DNA of 64,000 nt from Thermomonospora catenispora (GTDB lineage: Bacteria > Actinomycetota > Actinomycetes > Streptosporangiales > Streptosporangiaceae), in NCBI RefSeq assembly GCF_006363815.1, contig NZ_RRYT01000001.1, positions 209,531 through 273,530 of the forward strand, written 5' to 3'. Below are positions 26,644 to 36,346 of the stretch, in pieces. The stretch's first letter is position 1. Every line of letters starts with the position of its first letter. The notes under the pieces are model-generated. The model saw only the letters and a list, made by a program, of their open reading frames with translations, was not told where the DNA came from and did not search any database. The translations under genes and the position numbers were made by a program.

Positions 26644-26796
26644 CTCCGGCGGCACAGTATGCATCACAGTCGCCTCGCAGCATCGCTTGTCCGAGCCCTG
26701 GAGTCAAGACCGGCCTGCGGTATTTCCCCCGCTGATCAGCCGTGAGGAAAGCCATAGTTTACGAGTTCCGCCCCGGTCGGGGTCTCCGGAACACGC

Positions 26797-26832
26797 CATG
26801 ACCCGTTCCGGACATGTCCGGAACGGGTCATG
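26797..26832 (-). terminator. Perfect 36-bp palindrome, likely mce-operon terminator
   Basis: The half-site CATGACCCGTTCCGGACA is followed immediately by its exact reverse complement, 18 + 18 bases with no spacer. It lies 153 nt beyond the stop of the last Mce-associated gene and upstream of the rpoB promoter. As RNA it would fold into a long hairpin with a tight loop and end the mce transcript; as DNA it could also be a symmetric protein-binding site. Confidence 0.6.
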
Positions 26833-26984
26833 AGCCGGCCGGTCGCCGGACCGGCCCGGCGGGACCGTGGAGCGCAGCGGCGACCGGCCGCCCCATGCCG
26901 TGCGTCACGCCGCGCGGGCCGGACCGGGCGATCCGGGGCGGCTCGCGCGGCGGGTCGGGCCCGGGGCGGCGGGGCGGGAGCGGG

Positions 26985-28196
26985 CTAGAGCACCTCCAGC
27001 TTCTCCACCAGCCACCGGTCGCCCACCCGCTTCATGGTCAGCCGCAGCCGGTACTGGCTCGGCAGCCGCTGGGTGCTCGTGGCCTTGGTGGTCTCCTGGT
27101 TGAGGAACACGATCGCCACCGCCCGGTCGCCGTCGACCTTCTCGATGCCGGTCTTCAGCGCGATGCCCTCGGTCACCACCTGCTGCCTGGCGGCGTTCTG
27201 CTTGACCTGCGAGGTGGTCTTGGCGAACTCGTCCCGGAACGCGCCGGTGGTGTGCGCGGCGGCCCGGCGCAGGTCCGAGTCCACCGTCCGGTAGTCGTAG
27301 GAGGACAGGTCCTGGGCCGCCTGCGCGGCGGCGAACGCCACCTGCTTGCGGGCCTTCTCGGCGTCGGTCAGCCGGTCGTGGCGGTACCACAGCCACCCGG
27401 TCGCGACCGCCAGCAGCACGGCGAGCGTCAGCAGCACCGCGCCGGAGGCGCCCAGCCCGGAGCGGAGCACGATCCTGCGCCGCCTCCCGCCCGCGGCGCC
27501 CTGGGCGCCGCCCTCCTCGTCCGCGTCCTCCTCGCCGTCCCCGGGCCTCTCGCCGTCCTCGCCCTCCTTGCTCAGCGCGACGGTGGGCGCGTCGCCCTCC
27601 TCGGCCTCGTCCGAGGCGCGGTCGACCGCCGTCTTCTCCGCCACCGTCTTCTCCGCCGCCGTGTCCTCGGCCTCCGCGGCGGCGTCCGCGCGGTACTTCG
27701 CCGGCCCGTCGAACGGGGCGAGCTCGACGGTCTCGACGAGCTCGGTGGTCTCGTCGGCCCCGCCGGCCTCGGCGGTCCCGACGTCCTCGAGATCCTCGAC
27801 GGTCTCGGCGGAGTCAGAGGGCTCGGAGGGCTCGGCGTCGTCCCGGTCGTCCTCCTTCGTCAGGGCGTACTTGGGCCGTGCCGCGACGGGGCCGTCCTCG
27901 CCCGCCTCGGAGTCCACGACGGCCCGTCCCGCGGCCCGCGCCCGCTCGGCCTCCTCCAGGGCGGCCCTGGCCTCCTCGGCGGCCTTGCGGGCCTGCTCGG
28001 CGAGCTCCTGCGCCCGTCGGGCGGCCTCCTCGGCCCGGCGCGCCTTCTCGTCGGCCTCGGTCGCCGCGCCCGTCCGGTCCGCGTCCTGCTCCACGGTCTG
28101 GTCCGCGGTCTGGTCCACGGTCTGGTCCGCGTCGTTGTTCGCCGTGTCGTCCCTGCTTGTCGTGCCGGCACCCCGGCCGCGCCCGAGCATCGTCAT
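26985..28196 (-). CDS. Mce-associated membrane protein with long coiled-coil N-terminus
   Basis: This 403-residue protein has a charged, disordered and coiled-coil-prone cytosolic part (residues 1 to about 235, with an Ala/Glu/Arg heptad-like stretch such as DEKARRAEEAARRAQELAEQ), one transmembrane helix at about 240-265 and a C-terminal extracytoplasmic domain of about 135 residues. The C-terminal domain resembles the neighbouring 174-residue protein and the Mam/Mas proteins that accompany mce operons and stabilise the Mce complex. It overlaps the upstream gene by 4 bases and ends the operon. Confidence 0.82.
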   Translation of the reverse strand: MTMLGRGRGAGTTSRDDTANNDADQTVDQTADQTVEQDADRTGAATEADEKARRAEEAARRAQELAEQARKAAEEARAALEEAERARAAGRAVVDSEAGEDGPVAARPKYALTKEDDRDDAEPSEPSDSAETVEDLEDVGTAEAGGADETTELVETVELAPFDGPAKYRADAAAEAEDTAAEKTVAEKTAVDRASDEAEEGDAPTVALSKEGEDGERPGDGEEDADEEGGAQGAAGGRRRRIVLRSGLGASGAVLLTLAVLLAVATGWLWYRHDRLTDAEKARKQVAFAAAQAAQDLSSYDYRTVDSDLRRAAAHTTGAFRDEFAKTTSQVKQNAARQQVVTEGIALKTGIEKVDGDRAVAIVFLNQETTKATSTQRLPSQYRLRLTMKRVGDRWLVEKLEVL

Positions 28197-28717
28197 GCCA
28201 CCAGCCTCATGTTGGAGACGAGCCAGCGCCCGTCGGTGCGGGTCAGGTCGAACCGCCAGCGGAAGTAACGCTGCTGCCCGTTGGGCACCTCGGCACTGGT
28301 GACCACGGTGGTGAGGGCAACGATCACCTCAGCGCTGTCGTCGTCCATCGACACCACGCCGGCCCGCATGTCGCGCACCGTGGCGGTGCTCTTGCCCTGC
28401 TGGGCGGCCTTGGAGATGTCGGCGGACATGGTCCCCCACTGGTCCTTGGCCTCGCCGGTCAGCCCGCTGGCCACCCGGTCCAGGCTCTTGGGGAGGTCGC
28501 GGTGGTCGATGGTCGCCAGGTTGACGGCGGTCTGCCGCGCCGCCTGCATGGCCGCCACCCGCTGGTCCTCACGGTTCTCGGCCTTCCACACCGAGATCCC
28601 CAGCAGCGTCACCGCGATGGCCAGCGCCACGACGACCACGGCCAGCACCCCGTTCACCACCGGGATGCGCACCACCACCTGTTCCTCGTCACGGTCACGT
28701 GATCGCCTGAACTTCAC
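28193..28717 (-). CDS. Mce-associated membrane protein
   Basis: The 174-residue product has one N-terminal transmembrane helix (about residues 20-42) and a soluble alpha/beta domain ending in RWRFDLTRTDGRWLVSNMRL, the pattern of Mce-associated (Mam/Mas) proteins. Such proteins are encoded at the 3' ends of actinobacterial mce operons, as here, 17 nt after mceF, and probably stabilise the Mce assembly in the envelope. Confidence 0.83.
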   Translation of the reverse strand: MKFRRSRDRDEEQVVVRIPVVNGVLAVVVVALAIAVTLLGISVWKAENREDQRVAAMQAARQTAVNLATIDHRDLPKSLDRVASGLTGEAKDQWGTMSADISKAAQQGKSTATVRDMRAGVVSMDDDSAEVIVALTTVVTSAEVPNGQQRYFRWRFDLTRTDGRWLVSNMRLVA

Positions 28718-28734
28718 GGTGAGGGCTCCTTAAC

Positions 28735-30189
28735 TCAGGACAGGGGGCCGAGGAGCAGCATCTTCCAGGAGGCGTCGCCCAGCACCTGCTGCTGCCCGCC
28801 GCCGTAGCCCAGCAGGTACTCCTTGCCGTCGGGCCCGTACACGGCCCCGGTGGCTGGATCGTACCCGGCGAGCTGCACTGATCCGGCCGAGACCGGCACA
28901 TACAGGGTGTCGTCCACCAGAGTGGTCACCCCGTCGTCGCCGGTCTCAGAGGACCGCTCCTCGGCGTCCTCGGCGCCGCCGTCCGCGCCGCCCGCCGGGA
29001 AGCCCGCCCCGGTGGTGGCGCCGTCGGGGACCTTCGGGTAGGGCCGGCGTCCCTCGGGCGGGACGTTGCGCGCGCCGCGGACGACCTTGTCGGAGTCCTT
29101 CGGCTCCGCACAGCCCAGGTCGGTGCGGACCTGCTGCTTGCTGGTGTCCTGCGGCCAGCGCCGCTTGGTCTTCTCGTACCCCTTGGTGCAGACCCCCGGG
29201 GCGCCCAGGTTGAGCACCAGGCCCAGGTGCTGGGTGCCGTCGCCCGGGGTGACGGTGAACGCGCCCGCCACGGTCACCGGGTACAGGATGAACAGCGAGC
29301 GGATGCCGGCGATCCGCGAGGTCATGACCTGCCCGGTGGTGGTCAGGTTGGCCAGCAGCACCGGCAGCGTCGGCGACAGGTCGTCGATCAGCCGGCGGGT
29401 CTCGGCGGTGAACGGCTTGCCGCGGTCCAACACCGTGCGCAGCGCGTCGTCGTCGCGCCGCAGCTGGGCGGTCAGCACGTTCAGGTTGCGGGAGAACTGC
29501 CGGATGTGCCCGCCCATCTGGCGCTGGGTGTTCAGCACCGTGCGGCCGTCGGTCAGCAGCTTCTTGGTGTCGGGGTAGGCCTCCTCGGCGGTCTTCAGCA
29601 GCCGGTCGGTGTCGTCCAGCAGCGCCTGCAGGTCGGCGGCCGAGCCGTTGAAGGCCTTGTGCAGCTCGTTCACCACCACCCGCAGGTCCTTGGGGTCGAC
29701 CGAGGACACCAGCGCGTCGACGTTGCGCAGCAGTTCGGCGGTGGACACCGGCAGCCGGGTCCGCTCCCGGGGAATGACGTTGTACTTGCCGCCGTCGCCC
29801 AGGTAGGGACCGGGGATCTCGCCGTTCGGGCCGGGCTTCTTGGTGGGCTGCAGGTCGATGTACTGCTCGCCGACCGCCGAGCGGTTGGCGACCACCGCGG
29901 TGGTGCCCTCCCAGGGGATCCGGTGGCCCCGCTCCAGGATCAGCCGGACCCGGATGCCGTCCTCGGTGAGCTCCATCGGGCCGACCCGGCCGACCGTGAC
30001 GCCCCGGTAGGTGACCGCCGCGTTGGTGAACACGCCGCCGGAGTCGGTCAGGTCCACGTACGCGACGTACTCGCGTCCCAGCAGCCCCCGGCCGATCCCG
30101 ATGTAGCGGACCGCCACCACGCTGATTCCGAGCACGGTGATGACCAGGAAGGCCAACAGCTGGATCTTGACGCTGCGCTTGAGGATCAC
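28735..30189 (-). CDS. mceF: Mce family substrate-binding protein F
   Basis: This is one of six MlaD/Mce-domain proteins that form the envelope-spanning lipid conduit of the Mce importer. The 484-residue product has an N-terminal membrane helix (about 8-30), the MCE domain (YVAYVDLTDSGGVFTNAAVT, with YRGVTVGRVG), a long helical region and a C-terminal disordered segment of about 130 residues. It overlaps mceE by 4 bases. The assignment to F rests on gene order. Confidence 0.9.
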   Translation of the reverse strand: MILKRSVKIQLLAFLVITVLGISVVAVRYIGIGRGLLGREYVAYVDLTDSGGVFTNAAVTYRGVTVGRVGPMELTEDGIRVRLILERGHRIPWEGTTAVVANRSAVGEQYIDLQPTKKPGPNGEIPGPYLGDGGKYNVIPRERTRLPVSTAELLRNVDALVSSVDPKDLRVVVNELHKAFNGSAADLQALLDDTDRLLKTAEEAYPDTKKLLTDGRTVLNTQRQMGGHIRQFSRNLNVLTAQLRRDDDALRTVLDRGKPFTAETRRLIDDLSPTLPVLLANLTTTGQVMTSRIAGIRSLFILYPVTVAGAFTVTPGDGTQHLGLVLNLGAPGVCTKGYEKTKRRWPQDTSKQQVRTDLGCAEPKDSDKVVRGARNVPPEGRRPYPKVPDGATTGAGFPAGGADGGAEDAEERSSETGDDGVTTLVDDTLYVPVSAGSVQLAGYDPATGAVYGPDGKEYLLGYGGGQQQVLGDASWKMLLLGPLS

Positions 30190-31532
30190 CAGAGCCCTCC
30201 GGTCATCAGCGTGTACAGGCCGGCGTGAACGTCCGTGGAGCCCATCGACTGCGGCCGGACCGTCGGGAGCGACCGGTCCGGCCGCTGCCCGTCACCGCCG
30301 GTGCGGGGCGTCGGCGAGGGGGTCACGGGGGCGACGGTCGTCCCGCCGGACGGGGCGGGCGCGCCGGTCGTGGTCGGCTGCCGGTCGGGCAGCACGCCCA
30401 GCGGCGGCTGCGGCACGCTCAGGCTCGGCGGCTTGAGCAGCAGCCGCATCTGCTCGCCCTGCTTGACCAGGTACTCCAGGTCGGTGCCGCCCAGCAGGTT
30501 CTGGGTCAGGCTCTTCAGGTCCAGGTCGACCGTCAGGTGCAGGTTGCCGTAGTCGCCGCGCAGCACGTTGGAGAACGTGGGCGGGAACGGGAAGGTCATC
30601 ATCGTCTCCAACGCCTTGGGCAGGTTGGAGCCGGCCTTGTTGAGGTTCTCCAGCGTGGTGTTCAGCGACTTGAGGTTGGCCACCATGTCGGCGTGCGAGG
30701 CGTTGATCACGCGTGTGGTGGTCTTGCTGAGCTTGTCCAGGCTGACCAGCATCTTGGTCAGGTCGGCCCGGTTCTGCTCGAGGATCTTCAGCGCCGGCCC
30801 GGTCCGATCGATGGTGTCGTTGATGGTCCGCCGCTCCTCGGCCAGCGTCTTGCTCAGCCGGTCGATGCTGTCCAGCGCCCGGACGATGGCCGAGCGGTTG
30901 CGGTCCAAGGTGCCCACGAACGCGTCCACCTTGTGCAGCACCGACTTGATGGTCTCGGTCCGGCCGTTCATCGCCGCGTTCAGCTCACGGGTGATCGTGG
31001 AGACCTGCTCCAGTCCGCCGCCGTTGAGCAGCAGCGACATGGCCGACAGGACCTCCTCGATCTCCGCGCCGCGGGAGGTGCGCTCCAGCGGGATCAGGTC
31101 CCCGTCGCCCAGCCGGTCGGGCGAGGGCGCCTCCCCCACCGGCGGCCACAGCGCCACGTACTTCTCCCCCAGCAGGCTGGTCTGGGCGATGGTGGCGCGG
31201 GCGTTGTCCGGCAGGTTCACATCCCGGCGCATCTTGAAGGTGACGACCGCCTGCCAGGACCGGCCGCGCACCGCGCTGCGCGTCAGCTCGATCTTGACGA
31301 CCTTGCCGACCGAGACGTCGTTCAGCTTGACCACCGAATGCGGCACCAGGTCGAGCACGTTGGCGAACTCGGCCCGCACCGTCACCGGCCGGTCCCCCAG
31401 GTCGGGGCCGCCCGGCAGGGGAAGGGAGTCCACCCCGCGGAAACCGCAGCCCGACAGGGCCAGCGCCGCGGCGGTGACGGCGGCCGCCAGGCCCGTGCGG
31501 ACGGGCCGGCGGAGCGATGTGCGACGGCTCAC
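30186..31532 (-). CDS. mceE: Mce family lipoprotein E
   Basis: In actinobacterial mce operons the fifth Mce protein is a lipoprotein (LprK type). This 448-residue product begins with a signal peptide ending in a lipobox, LALSGC with the lipidated Cys at residue 29, followed by the MCE domain (VRAEFANVLDLVPHSVVKLN) and a helical C-terminal part with a Pro/Thr-rich end. Four-base overlaps join it to mceD and mceF. Confidence 0.92.
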   Translation of the reverse strand: MSRRTSLRRPVRTGLAAAVTAAALALSGCGFRGVDSLPLPGGPDLGDRPVTVRAEFANVLDLVPHSVVKLNDVSVGKVVKIELTRSAVRGRSWQAVVTFKMRRDVNLPDNARATIAQTSLLGEKYVALWPPVGEAPSPDRLGDGDLIPLERTSRGAEIEEVLSAMSLLLNGGGLEQVSTITRELNAAMNGRTETIKSVLHKVDAFVGTLDRNRSAIVRALDSIDRLSKTLAEERRTINDTIDRTGPALKILEQNRADLTKMLVSLDKLSKTTTRVINASHADMVANLKSLNTTLENLNKAGSNLPKALETMMTFPFPPTFSNVLRGDYGNLHLTVDLDLKSLTQNLLGGTDLEYLVKQGEQMRLLLKPPSLSVPQPPLGVLPDRQPTTTGAPAPSGGTTVAPVTPSPTPRTGGDGQRPDRSLPTVRPQSMGSTDVHAGLYTLMTGGLW

Positions 31533-32824
31533 TGTCCACCTCCCGGCAGCAGGGCGCGGAAGTCACCGGCGGGCCGGGCCGGGGAGTCCCCGGTCGACCG
31601 GGCCTTGTCGACCTGCACGCCCGAGCCCCCGTTGCGCGGGTTGCGCGGGTCGTCGGGGCCGTAGGCGTCCGGCGGCAACGGCTCGGGGTCGTAGTGGGTG
31701 GTCAGCGCCGTGATCCACGACAGGTCCAGGCTCAGGCCGGACAGCGCGTCCCCGAGCACGTCGTAGGGCTTCATGAAGTTCAGGCATTCCTTGGCCGGGG
31801 TGCCCACCGAGTAGGCCAGCGAGCACACCCAGTCGGCCAGGTTCTCGAAGTTCAGCGACAAATTGGCGCGGTTGTGGATGGTGCCGCTGATCGGGTCGTA
31901 GGCGCGGGCCAGGTTGTTGATCGCCAGCGGCGCGGTGTCCAGGAACTCGGCGAGGGACTCCCGCCGCTTCACCAGCGTCCCGGTGATCTGGGCCAGCTCC
32001 CGCACGCTGTCCGACAGCTCCTCGCGGTTGTCCCGGATGAACCGCTCGACGTTGCGCAGGGTGGGGCCGAGGGTGTTCAGTGCGGCCGACAGCTCCTCGC
32101 GTTCGGCGGCCAGCTGTGCCGACACCCCGTTCAGCTGCTGGTTGAACTGCCGGATCTGCCGGTCGCTGCGGACCATGGTGTCGGCGATGATCCGCAGGTT
32201 CCGGATGGTGGTGGCCACGTCCTGGCGGTCCTCGCTCAGGGTGGCCAGCATCCGCGAGGTGTCGGCGATGGTCTCCCGCAGGTCCTCGCCCTGTCCCTCG
32301 AAGGTGTCGGCGCCGACGTGCAGCAGCCGCGAGAGCGCGCCGCCGGAGTTGGCGCCCTGCGGGCCGAGCGCCTTGCTCAGCTCGTTCAGGCTGCCGCCGA
32401 CCTCGTCGACCTCGACCGGCACATGGGTGCGGTCGGTGCCCAGGGTGGCCCCGTCGGCCAGCGTCGGCCCGCCCTTGTAGACGGGGGTGAGCTGGACGAA
32501 CCGGTCCGACACCAGGGTCTGGCTGACGATCACGGCCTGTGCGTTCGCGGGGACCTTGTAGCGGGCCTCGTAGGTCATCTCGACCAGCACCGCGTCGCCC
32601 TTGGGGGTGACCTTGGTGACCTTGCCCACCGGGATGCCCAGGATCCGCACGTCGGCGCCGGGGTGCAGACCCACCGCCCGTTCGAAGTACGCGCTCAGCC
32701 GGCGCTGCGGGGGTTCGGTGAACAGGACGACGGCCGCGGCGACCAGCGCCCCGACGGCGACGGCCACGCCACCGAGTTTCAGGATGCTTGCGAATCTGCG
32801 CACTGTGGTGTCCTGCCTGCTCAC
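31529..32824 (-). CDS. mceD: Mce family protein D
   Basis: The 431-residue product has one N-terminal membrane helix (about 15-37), an MCE domain around residues 42-120 (RAVGLHPGADVRILGIPVGK) and a long alpha-helical region that would extend the hexameric lipid channel. Its start overlaps mceC by 4 bases and its stop overlaps mceE by 4 bases. The letter D follows gene order. Confidence 0.9.
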   Translation of the reverse strand: MSRQDTTVRRFASILKLGGVAVAVGALVAAAVVLFTEPPQRRLSAYFERAVGLHPGADVRILGIPVGKVTKVTPKGDAVLVEMTYEARYKVPANAQAVIVSQTLVSDRFVQLTPVYKGGPTLADGATLGTDRTHVPVEVDEVGGSLNELSKALGPQGANSGGALSRLLHVGADTFEGQGEDLRETIADTSRMLATLSEDRQDVATTIRNLRIIADTMVRSDRQIRQFNQQLNGVSAQLAAEREELSAALNTLGPTLRNVERFIRDNREELSDSVRELAQITGTLVKRRESLAEFLDTAPLAINNLARAYDPISGTIHNRANLSLNFENLADWVCSLAYSVGTPAKECLNFMKPYDVLGDALSGLSLDLSWITALTTHYDPEPLPPDAYGPDDPRNPRNGGSGVQVDKARSTGDSPARPAGDFRALLPGGGQ

Positions 32825-33912
32825 GGGAGGAAGGGCAGCGGGTTGTCCGGAGTGGGCCGCGGAGTGGCGGGGGCGCCGGGCTGCTGCGGCTGCCCGGACT
32901 GCCCGCCGGTGGTCCCGTTCCGGCCCGAATCGCCGTTCGTGCCGTTGGACGGCTGGATGGAGAGCGGCATCGGCAGCAGGTTCTGGATATAGGCGTCGAA
33001 CCAGCGGCCGGACCCGGTGGCGTCGGCGAACTGCCGCACGAACGGGCCGTACAGCTCCAGGATCCTGTCCAGGCTCTGCTGGTTGCGCAGCAGCACCTTG
33101 TTGACCCGCCGCAGGTTGTCCAGCATCGGCCTCAGCTCCGCCTGGTTCTCCGCGATCAGCGCGTTCACCTGCTGGGAGAGCCGGACGGTGCGGACCAGCA
33201 GCTGGTGGATCACCGCACGGCGGGCCTGCACGGCGGCCAGGATCTGGTTGGAGTCCTCGATCAGCCGGGCGAAGTCGGCGTTGCGCTTGGCCAGCAGGTC
33301 CGACACGCTGCGCGCCCGGTCGGCCAGCTCGTGCAGCTCGGCGTCCCGGGAGGAGATGGTCTCCGACAGCCGCCGCAGGCCCTGCAGCGACGCCTTGACC
33401 TCCTCCGGCGAGTTCTCGAACGTGTCGGCCAGCACCTGCAGCGACTTGGCCACCTGCCGGGTGTCGATCTGATCGATCTGGCCGCTCAGGTCGCTGATCG
33501 CCGGCACCACGTTGTAGGGCACCCCGGTGCGGCTGACCGGGATCTCGCCGCGCAGCGGCTTGGTGCCGCGCGGGGTCAGCGCCAGATAGTGCGCCCCCAG
33601 CACCGTCTTGATCTTGATGTCGGCGCGGGTCAGGTCGCCCAGCCGGACCTCGTCGTCCACCCGGAAGGTGACCTTGACGGTGTCGCCGGCCAGCTCCAAC
33701 GAGGTGACCTTGCCGACCCGGACGCCGGCCACCCGCACCTCCTCGCCGGCGCGCAGGCCGGCCGCCTCGGTGAAGCGGGCGGAGTAGGTGGTGCCGCCGC
33801 CGATCACCGGCAGGTCCTCGATGAAGTAGGCCCCCAGCATCAGCACGGCGAGCGCCGTGAACGAGGCCAGCGCGATCGGCACCGGGTTGCGCTCACGGAA
33901 CGGGACCTTCAT
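32821..33912 (-). CDS. mceC: Mce family protein C
   Basis: I start this at ATG 33912 (MKVPFRERNPVPIALASFTA), preceded by GGAAGGGAG; a GTG six codons upstream would bury that binding site. The product is 363 residues with an N-terminal membrane helix, the MCE domain (FTEAAGLRAGEEVRVAGVRV) and a helical C-terminal half ending in a Pro/Gln/Gly-rich tail. A 76-bp gap separates it from mceB, the largest internal gap in the operon. Confidence 0.9.
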   Translation of the reverse strand: MKVPFRERNPVPIALASFTALAVLMLGAYFIEDLPVIGGGTTYSARFTEAAGLRAGEEVRVAGVRVGKVTSLELAGDTVKVTFRVDDEVRLGDLTRADIKIKTVLGAHYLALTPRGTKPLRGEIPVSRTGVPYNVVPAISDLSGQIDQIDTRQVAKSLQVLADTFENSPEEVKASLQGLRRLSETISSRDAELHELADRARSVSDLLAKRNADFARLIEDSNQILAAVQARRAVIHQLLVRTVRLSQQVNALIAENQAELRPMLDNLRRVNKVLLRNQQSLDRILELYGPFVRQFADATGSGRWFDAYIQNLLPMPLSIQPSNGTNGDSGRNGTTGGQSGQPQQPGAPATPRPTPDNPLPFLP

Positions 33913-33988
33913 GGCCGCGCTCCCTTCCACCGGGCGGAGGGCGCCGCGACGGCCCGGGCGCGCTGGTGGGTTCGCCGCTCGGCCATCG

Positions 33989-35020
33989 CTACTTGCACCT
34001 CGCGTTCTCGTTCTGGATTCGCGGCGTCTGGTAGGCCGGGCCGCCGGGCAGGGCGATCCGGGCGTCCAGGCTGCACAGGTAGAAGTTGAACCAGGACCCG
34101 TAGGAGGACGCCGCCATCAGCTCCTCCATCCGGTTCGGGGTGCGCTTGAACAACGTGTCCAGGTCCTGCTCGTTGTCGGCGAGGGTGTCGGCCAGCCGGT
34201 TGAGGCCGGCGATGTCCTTCTTCAGGTCCGGCCGGACGTCGACGAGCAGGTCGGCGGTGGTCCCGGTGAGCTGGTTGATCGCCGCCATCGAGTCGAAGAT
34301 CGCCTTCCGGTCGGCGGCCAGCCCGCTGACCAGGTCGCGCAGGTCGGTGATCATGGTGTCGACCTGCTGGTGGCGCTGGTCGATGGTGCCCAGCACCTGG
34401 TTGAGGTTGTCGATGACCTGCCCGATCACCCGGTCCCGGTCGGCCAGCGTGTTGGTCAGCGACGCCACGTGCGTCAGCACGCTGTTGACGGTGCCGGCCT
34501 CGCCCTGGAGGACCTGCACGATCTGCATCGCCAGCTGGTTGACCTGCTGCGGCTCCAGCGCCCGGAACAGCGGGCGGAACCCGTTGAACAGCGCGGTCAG
34601 GTCCAGCGCCGGGTGGGTGCGCTCCTTGGGGATGGTCGCTCCGGGCCGCAGGAACTCGCCCGGGGTGCCGGGGGCGTCGTCGGTCAGCTCGATGTACCGC
34701 TGGCCCACCAGGTTGCGGTAGCGCAGGTGGAGCTGCACCGAGGCGGGCAGGCCCAGCCGGAACACGCCGTCCTTGACGATGCTGAACGTCACCTCCGCCT
34801 CGGTGCCGCGCAGCTTGATGTCCTCCACCTGGCCGACCCGGACGCCGGAGGCGCGCACGTCGTCGTTCTCCAGCAGCCCGGTCACGTCGGTGAAGATCGC
34901 CTTGTAGCGCACCGAGTCGGCGAACCGGGCGTTGGCGATGCTGATCGCCAGGATCCCGGTCACCAGCGAGGTGACCACCACGAAGATGCCCAGTTTGAGG
35001 GCGGCGCTCGCGGTCCTCAC
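33989..35020 (-). CDS. mceB: Mce family protein B
   Basis: The 343-residue product has an N-terminal membrane helix (about 8-30), the MCE domain with YKAIFTDVTGLLENDDVRAS and GVRVGQVEDIKL, and a helical region ending with a Cys-containing tail. It overlaps mceA by 4 bases. It forms one of six strands of the predicted hetero-hexameric Mce channel. Confidence 0.9.
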   Translation of the reverse strand: MRTASAALKLGIFVVVTSLVTGILAISIANARFADSVRYKAIFTDVTGLLENDDVRASGVRVGQVEDIKLRGTEAEVTFSIVKDGVFRLGLPASVQLHLRYRNLVGQRYIELTDDAPGTPGEFLRPGATIPKERTHPALDLTALFNGFRPLFRALEPQQVNQLAMQIVQVLQGEAGTVNSVLTHVASLTNTLADRDRVIGQVIDNLNQVLGTIDQRHQQVDTMITDLRDLVSGLAADRKAIFDSMAAINQLTGTTADLLVDVRPDLKKDIAGLNRLADTLADNEQDLDTLFKRTPNRMEELMAASSYGSWFNFYLCSLDARIALPGGPAYQTPRIQNENARCK

Positions 35021-36342
35021 GAGATCGTCACCACCGATCCGTCACCCAGCAGCGGCCCGTACAGCAGCACCGACGCGTCCGACAGCCGGTCGGCGGGGAT
35101 GCCGGTGAGCGGCCCCACCATGGCCTTGATCCGCTCCTTGTCGGACATCTCGGCGCCCGGGTCCACGAAGACCCCCGAGGCGGCGCGGTTGCGGTGCCCC
35201 GGCGGCAGCGGCTCGTCCGGGTCGTGCGGGTCCTTCCACCACAGGTCGTCCTCGGTGCCGTCGAGGGCCGTGTAGTCCGGGAAGGGCACCTTCGGGTTGG
35301 GCAGGCCGTAGCACCGCGGTCCCCGGTGGTCCTTCATCTCCGGCAGGTCGAGGGGGTTCTTGTAGGCCGGCCGCGGCTTGACGATCTCGATCGTCACGTT
35401 GAACGTCGGGGTCCTGCCCCCTCCGGCCTCCTCGGCCAGCGGCTTCAGCTTCATGACCCCCTCGAGCACGCACGGCAGGGACGGGGAGTACTTGGCGAAC
35501 AGCTCCAGCACCTGCCGGTTGGCGATGTTGAAGCCGACCACCTTGGGCCCGTTCTCCTGCATGAAGCGGTCGCCCTTGCCGGCCACGCCGGTGATCGCGG
35601 GGATCAGCTCCTCGATGGTCCGCTTCTTGTCGGTGACCGTCTTGGCGGTCACGTTCAGGTTCCGCAGCGTCTGCAGCAGGTCGGGGGCCGCGGAGTTGTA
35701 GATGTCGGCCACGTCCGACAGCGCCTTGAGGTCCTCCACCACCAGCGGCAGGTCGGGGTTGACCTTGGTCAGCAGCGCGTCCAGCTGCTCCAGGTTGCGG
35801 CCGATCTGGTCGCCCCGCCCCTCCAGCGCGGTGGCCAGCGCGTTCAGCGTGGAGTACAGCTCGTCCGGCCGGACCGACTGCAGCAGCGGCAGCAGGTTGT
35901 CGAGCACCTGGTCGACCTCCACCGCGACCTGGGAGGTGTCCTGGCGGATCACCGCGCCGTCGCGCAGCGGGGTCGCGCTGCGGTCGGCCGGGATCTGCAG
36001 TGCCACGTACTTCTCCCCGAACAGCGTCTTGGGCAGCAGCCGCGCGGTGACGTTGGCCGGGATCAGCTTGGCCTTGTCGGGGTCGATCGCCAGGTCCAGC
36101 ACGGCGCCGTCGGAGGTGGCGCGGGTGGCGCGCACCTCGCCGACGATGATCCCGCGGACCTTGACGTCGGAGTGCGGCAACAGCTGCAGACCGGCCCGCT
36201 GGGCGCGCAGCGTGACGTGCACGACCGGGCGGAACGCCTGGTTGAACTGCGCCACCGCCAGGCCCAGCAGCAGGATGATCACGCAGATCATGGCCAGGCC
36301 GTAGATGCGGTACCGCATTCGCTGAGACTTGTCGGCGCTCAT
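35017..36342 (-). CDS. mceA: Mce family protein A
   Basis: The first Mce protein of the operon is 441 residues, with a membrane helix at about residues 12-34, the MCE domain (RAQRAGLQLLPHSDVKVRGI) and the helical extension. The C-terminal part has the LYGPLLGDGSVVTIS ending typical of MceA relatives. It starts 4 nt after the yrbEB stop. Confidence 0.9.
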   Translation of the reverse strand: MSADKSQRMRYRIYGLAMICVIILLLGLAVAQFNQAFRPVVHVTLRAQRAGLQLLPHSDVKVRGIIVGEVRATRATSDGAVLDLAIDPDKAKLIPANVTARLLPKTLFGEKYVALQIPADRSATPLRDGAVIRQDTSQVAVEVDQVLDNLLPLLQSVRPDELYSTLNALATALEGRGDQIGRNLEQLDALLTKVNPDLPLVVEDLKALSDVADIYNSAAPDLLQTLRNLNVTAKTVTDKKRTIEELIPAITGVAGKGDRFMQENGPKVVGFNIANRQVLELFAKYSPSLPCVLEGVMKLKPLAEEAGGGRTPTFNVTIEIVKPRPAYKNPLDLPEMKDHRGPRCYGLPNPKVPFPDYTALDGTEDDLWWKDPHDPDEPLPPGHRNRAASGVFVDPGAEMSDKERIKAMVGPLTGIPADRLSDASVLLYGPLLGDGSVVTIS

Positions 36343-36346
36343 CGGT

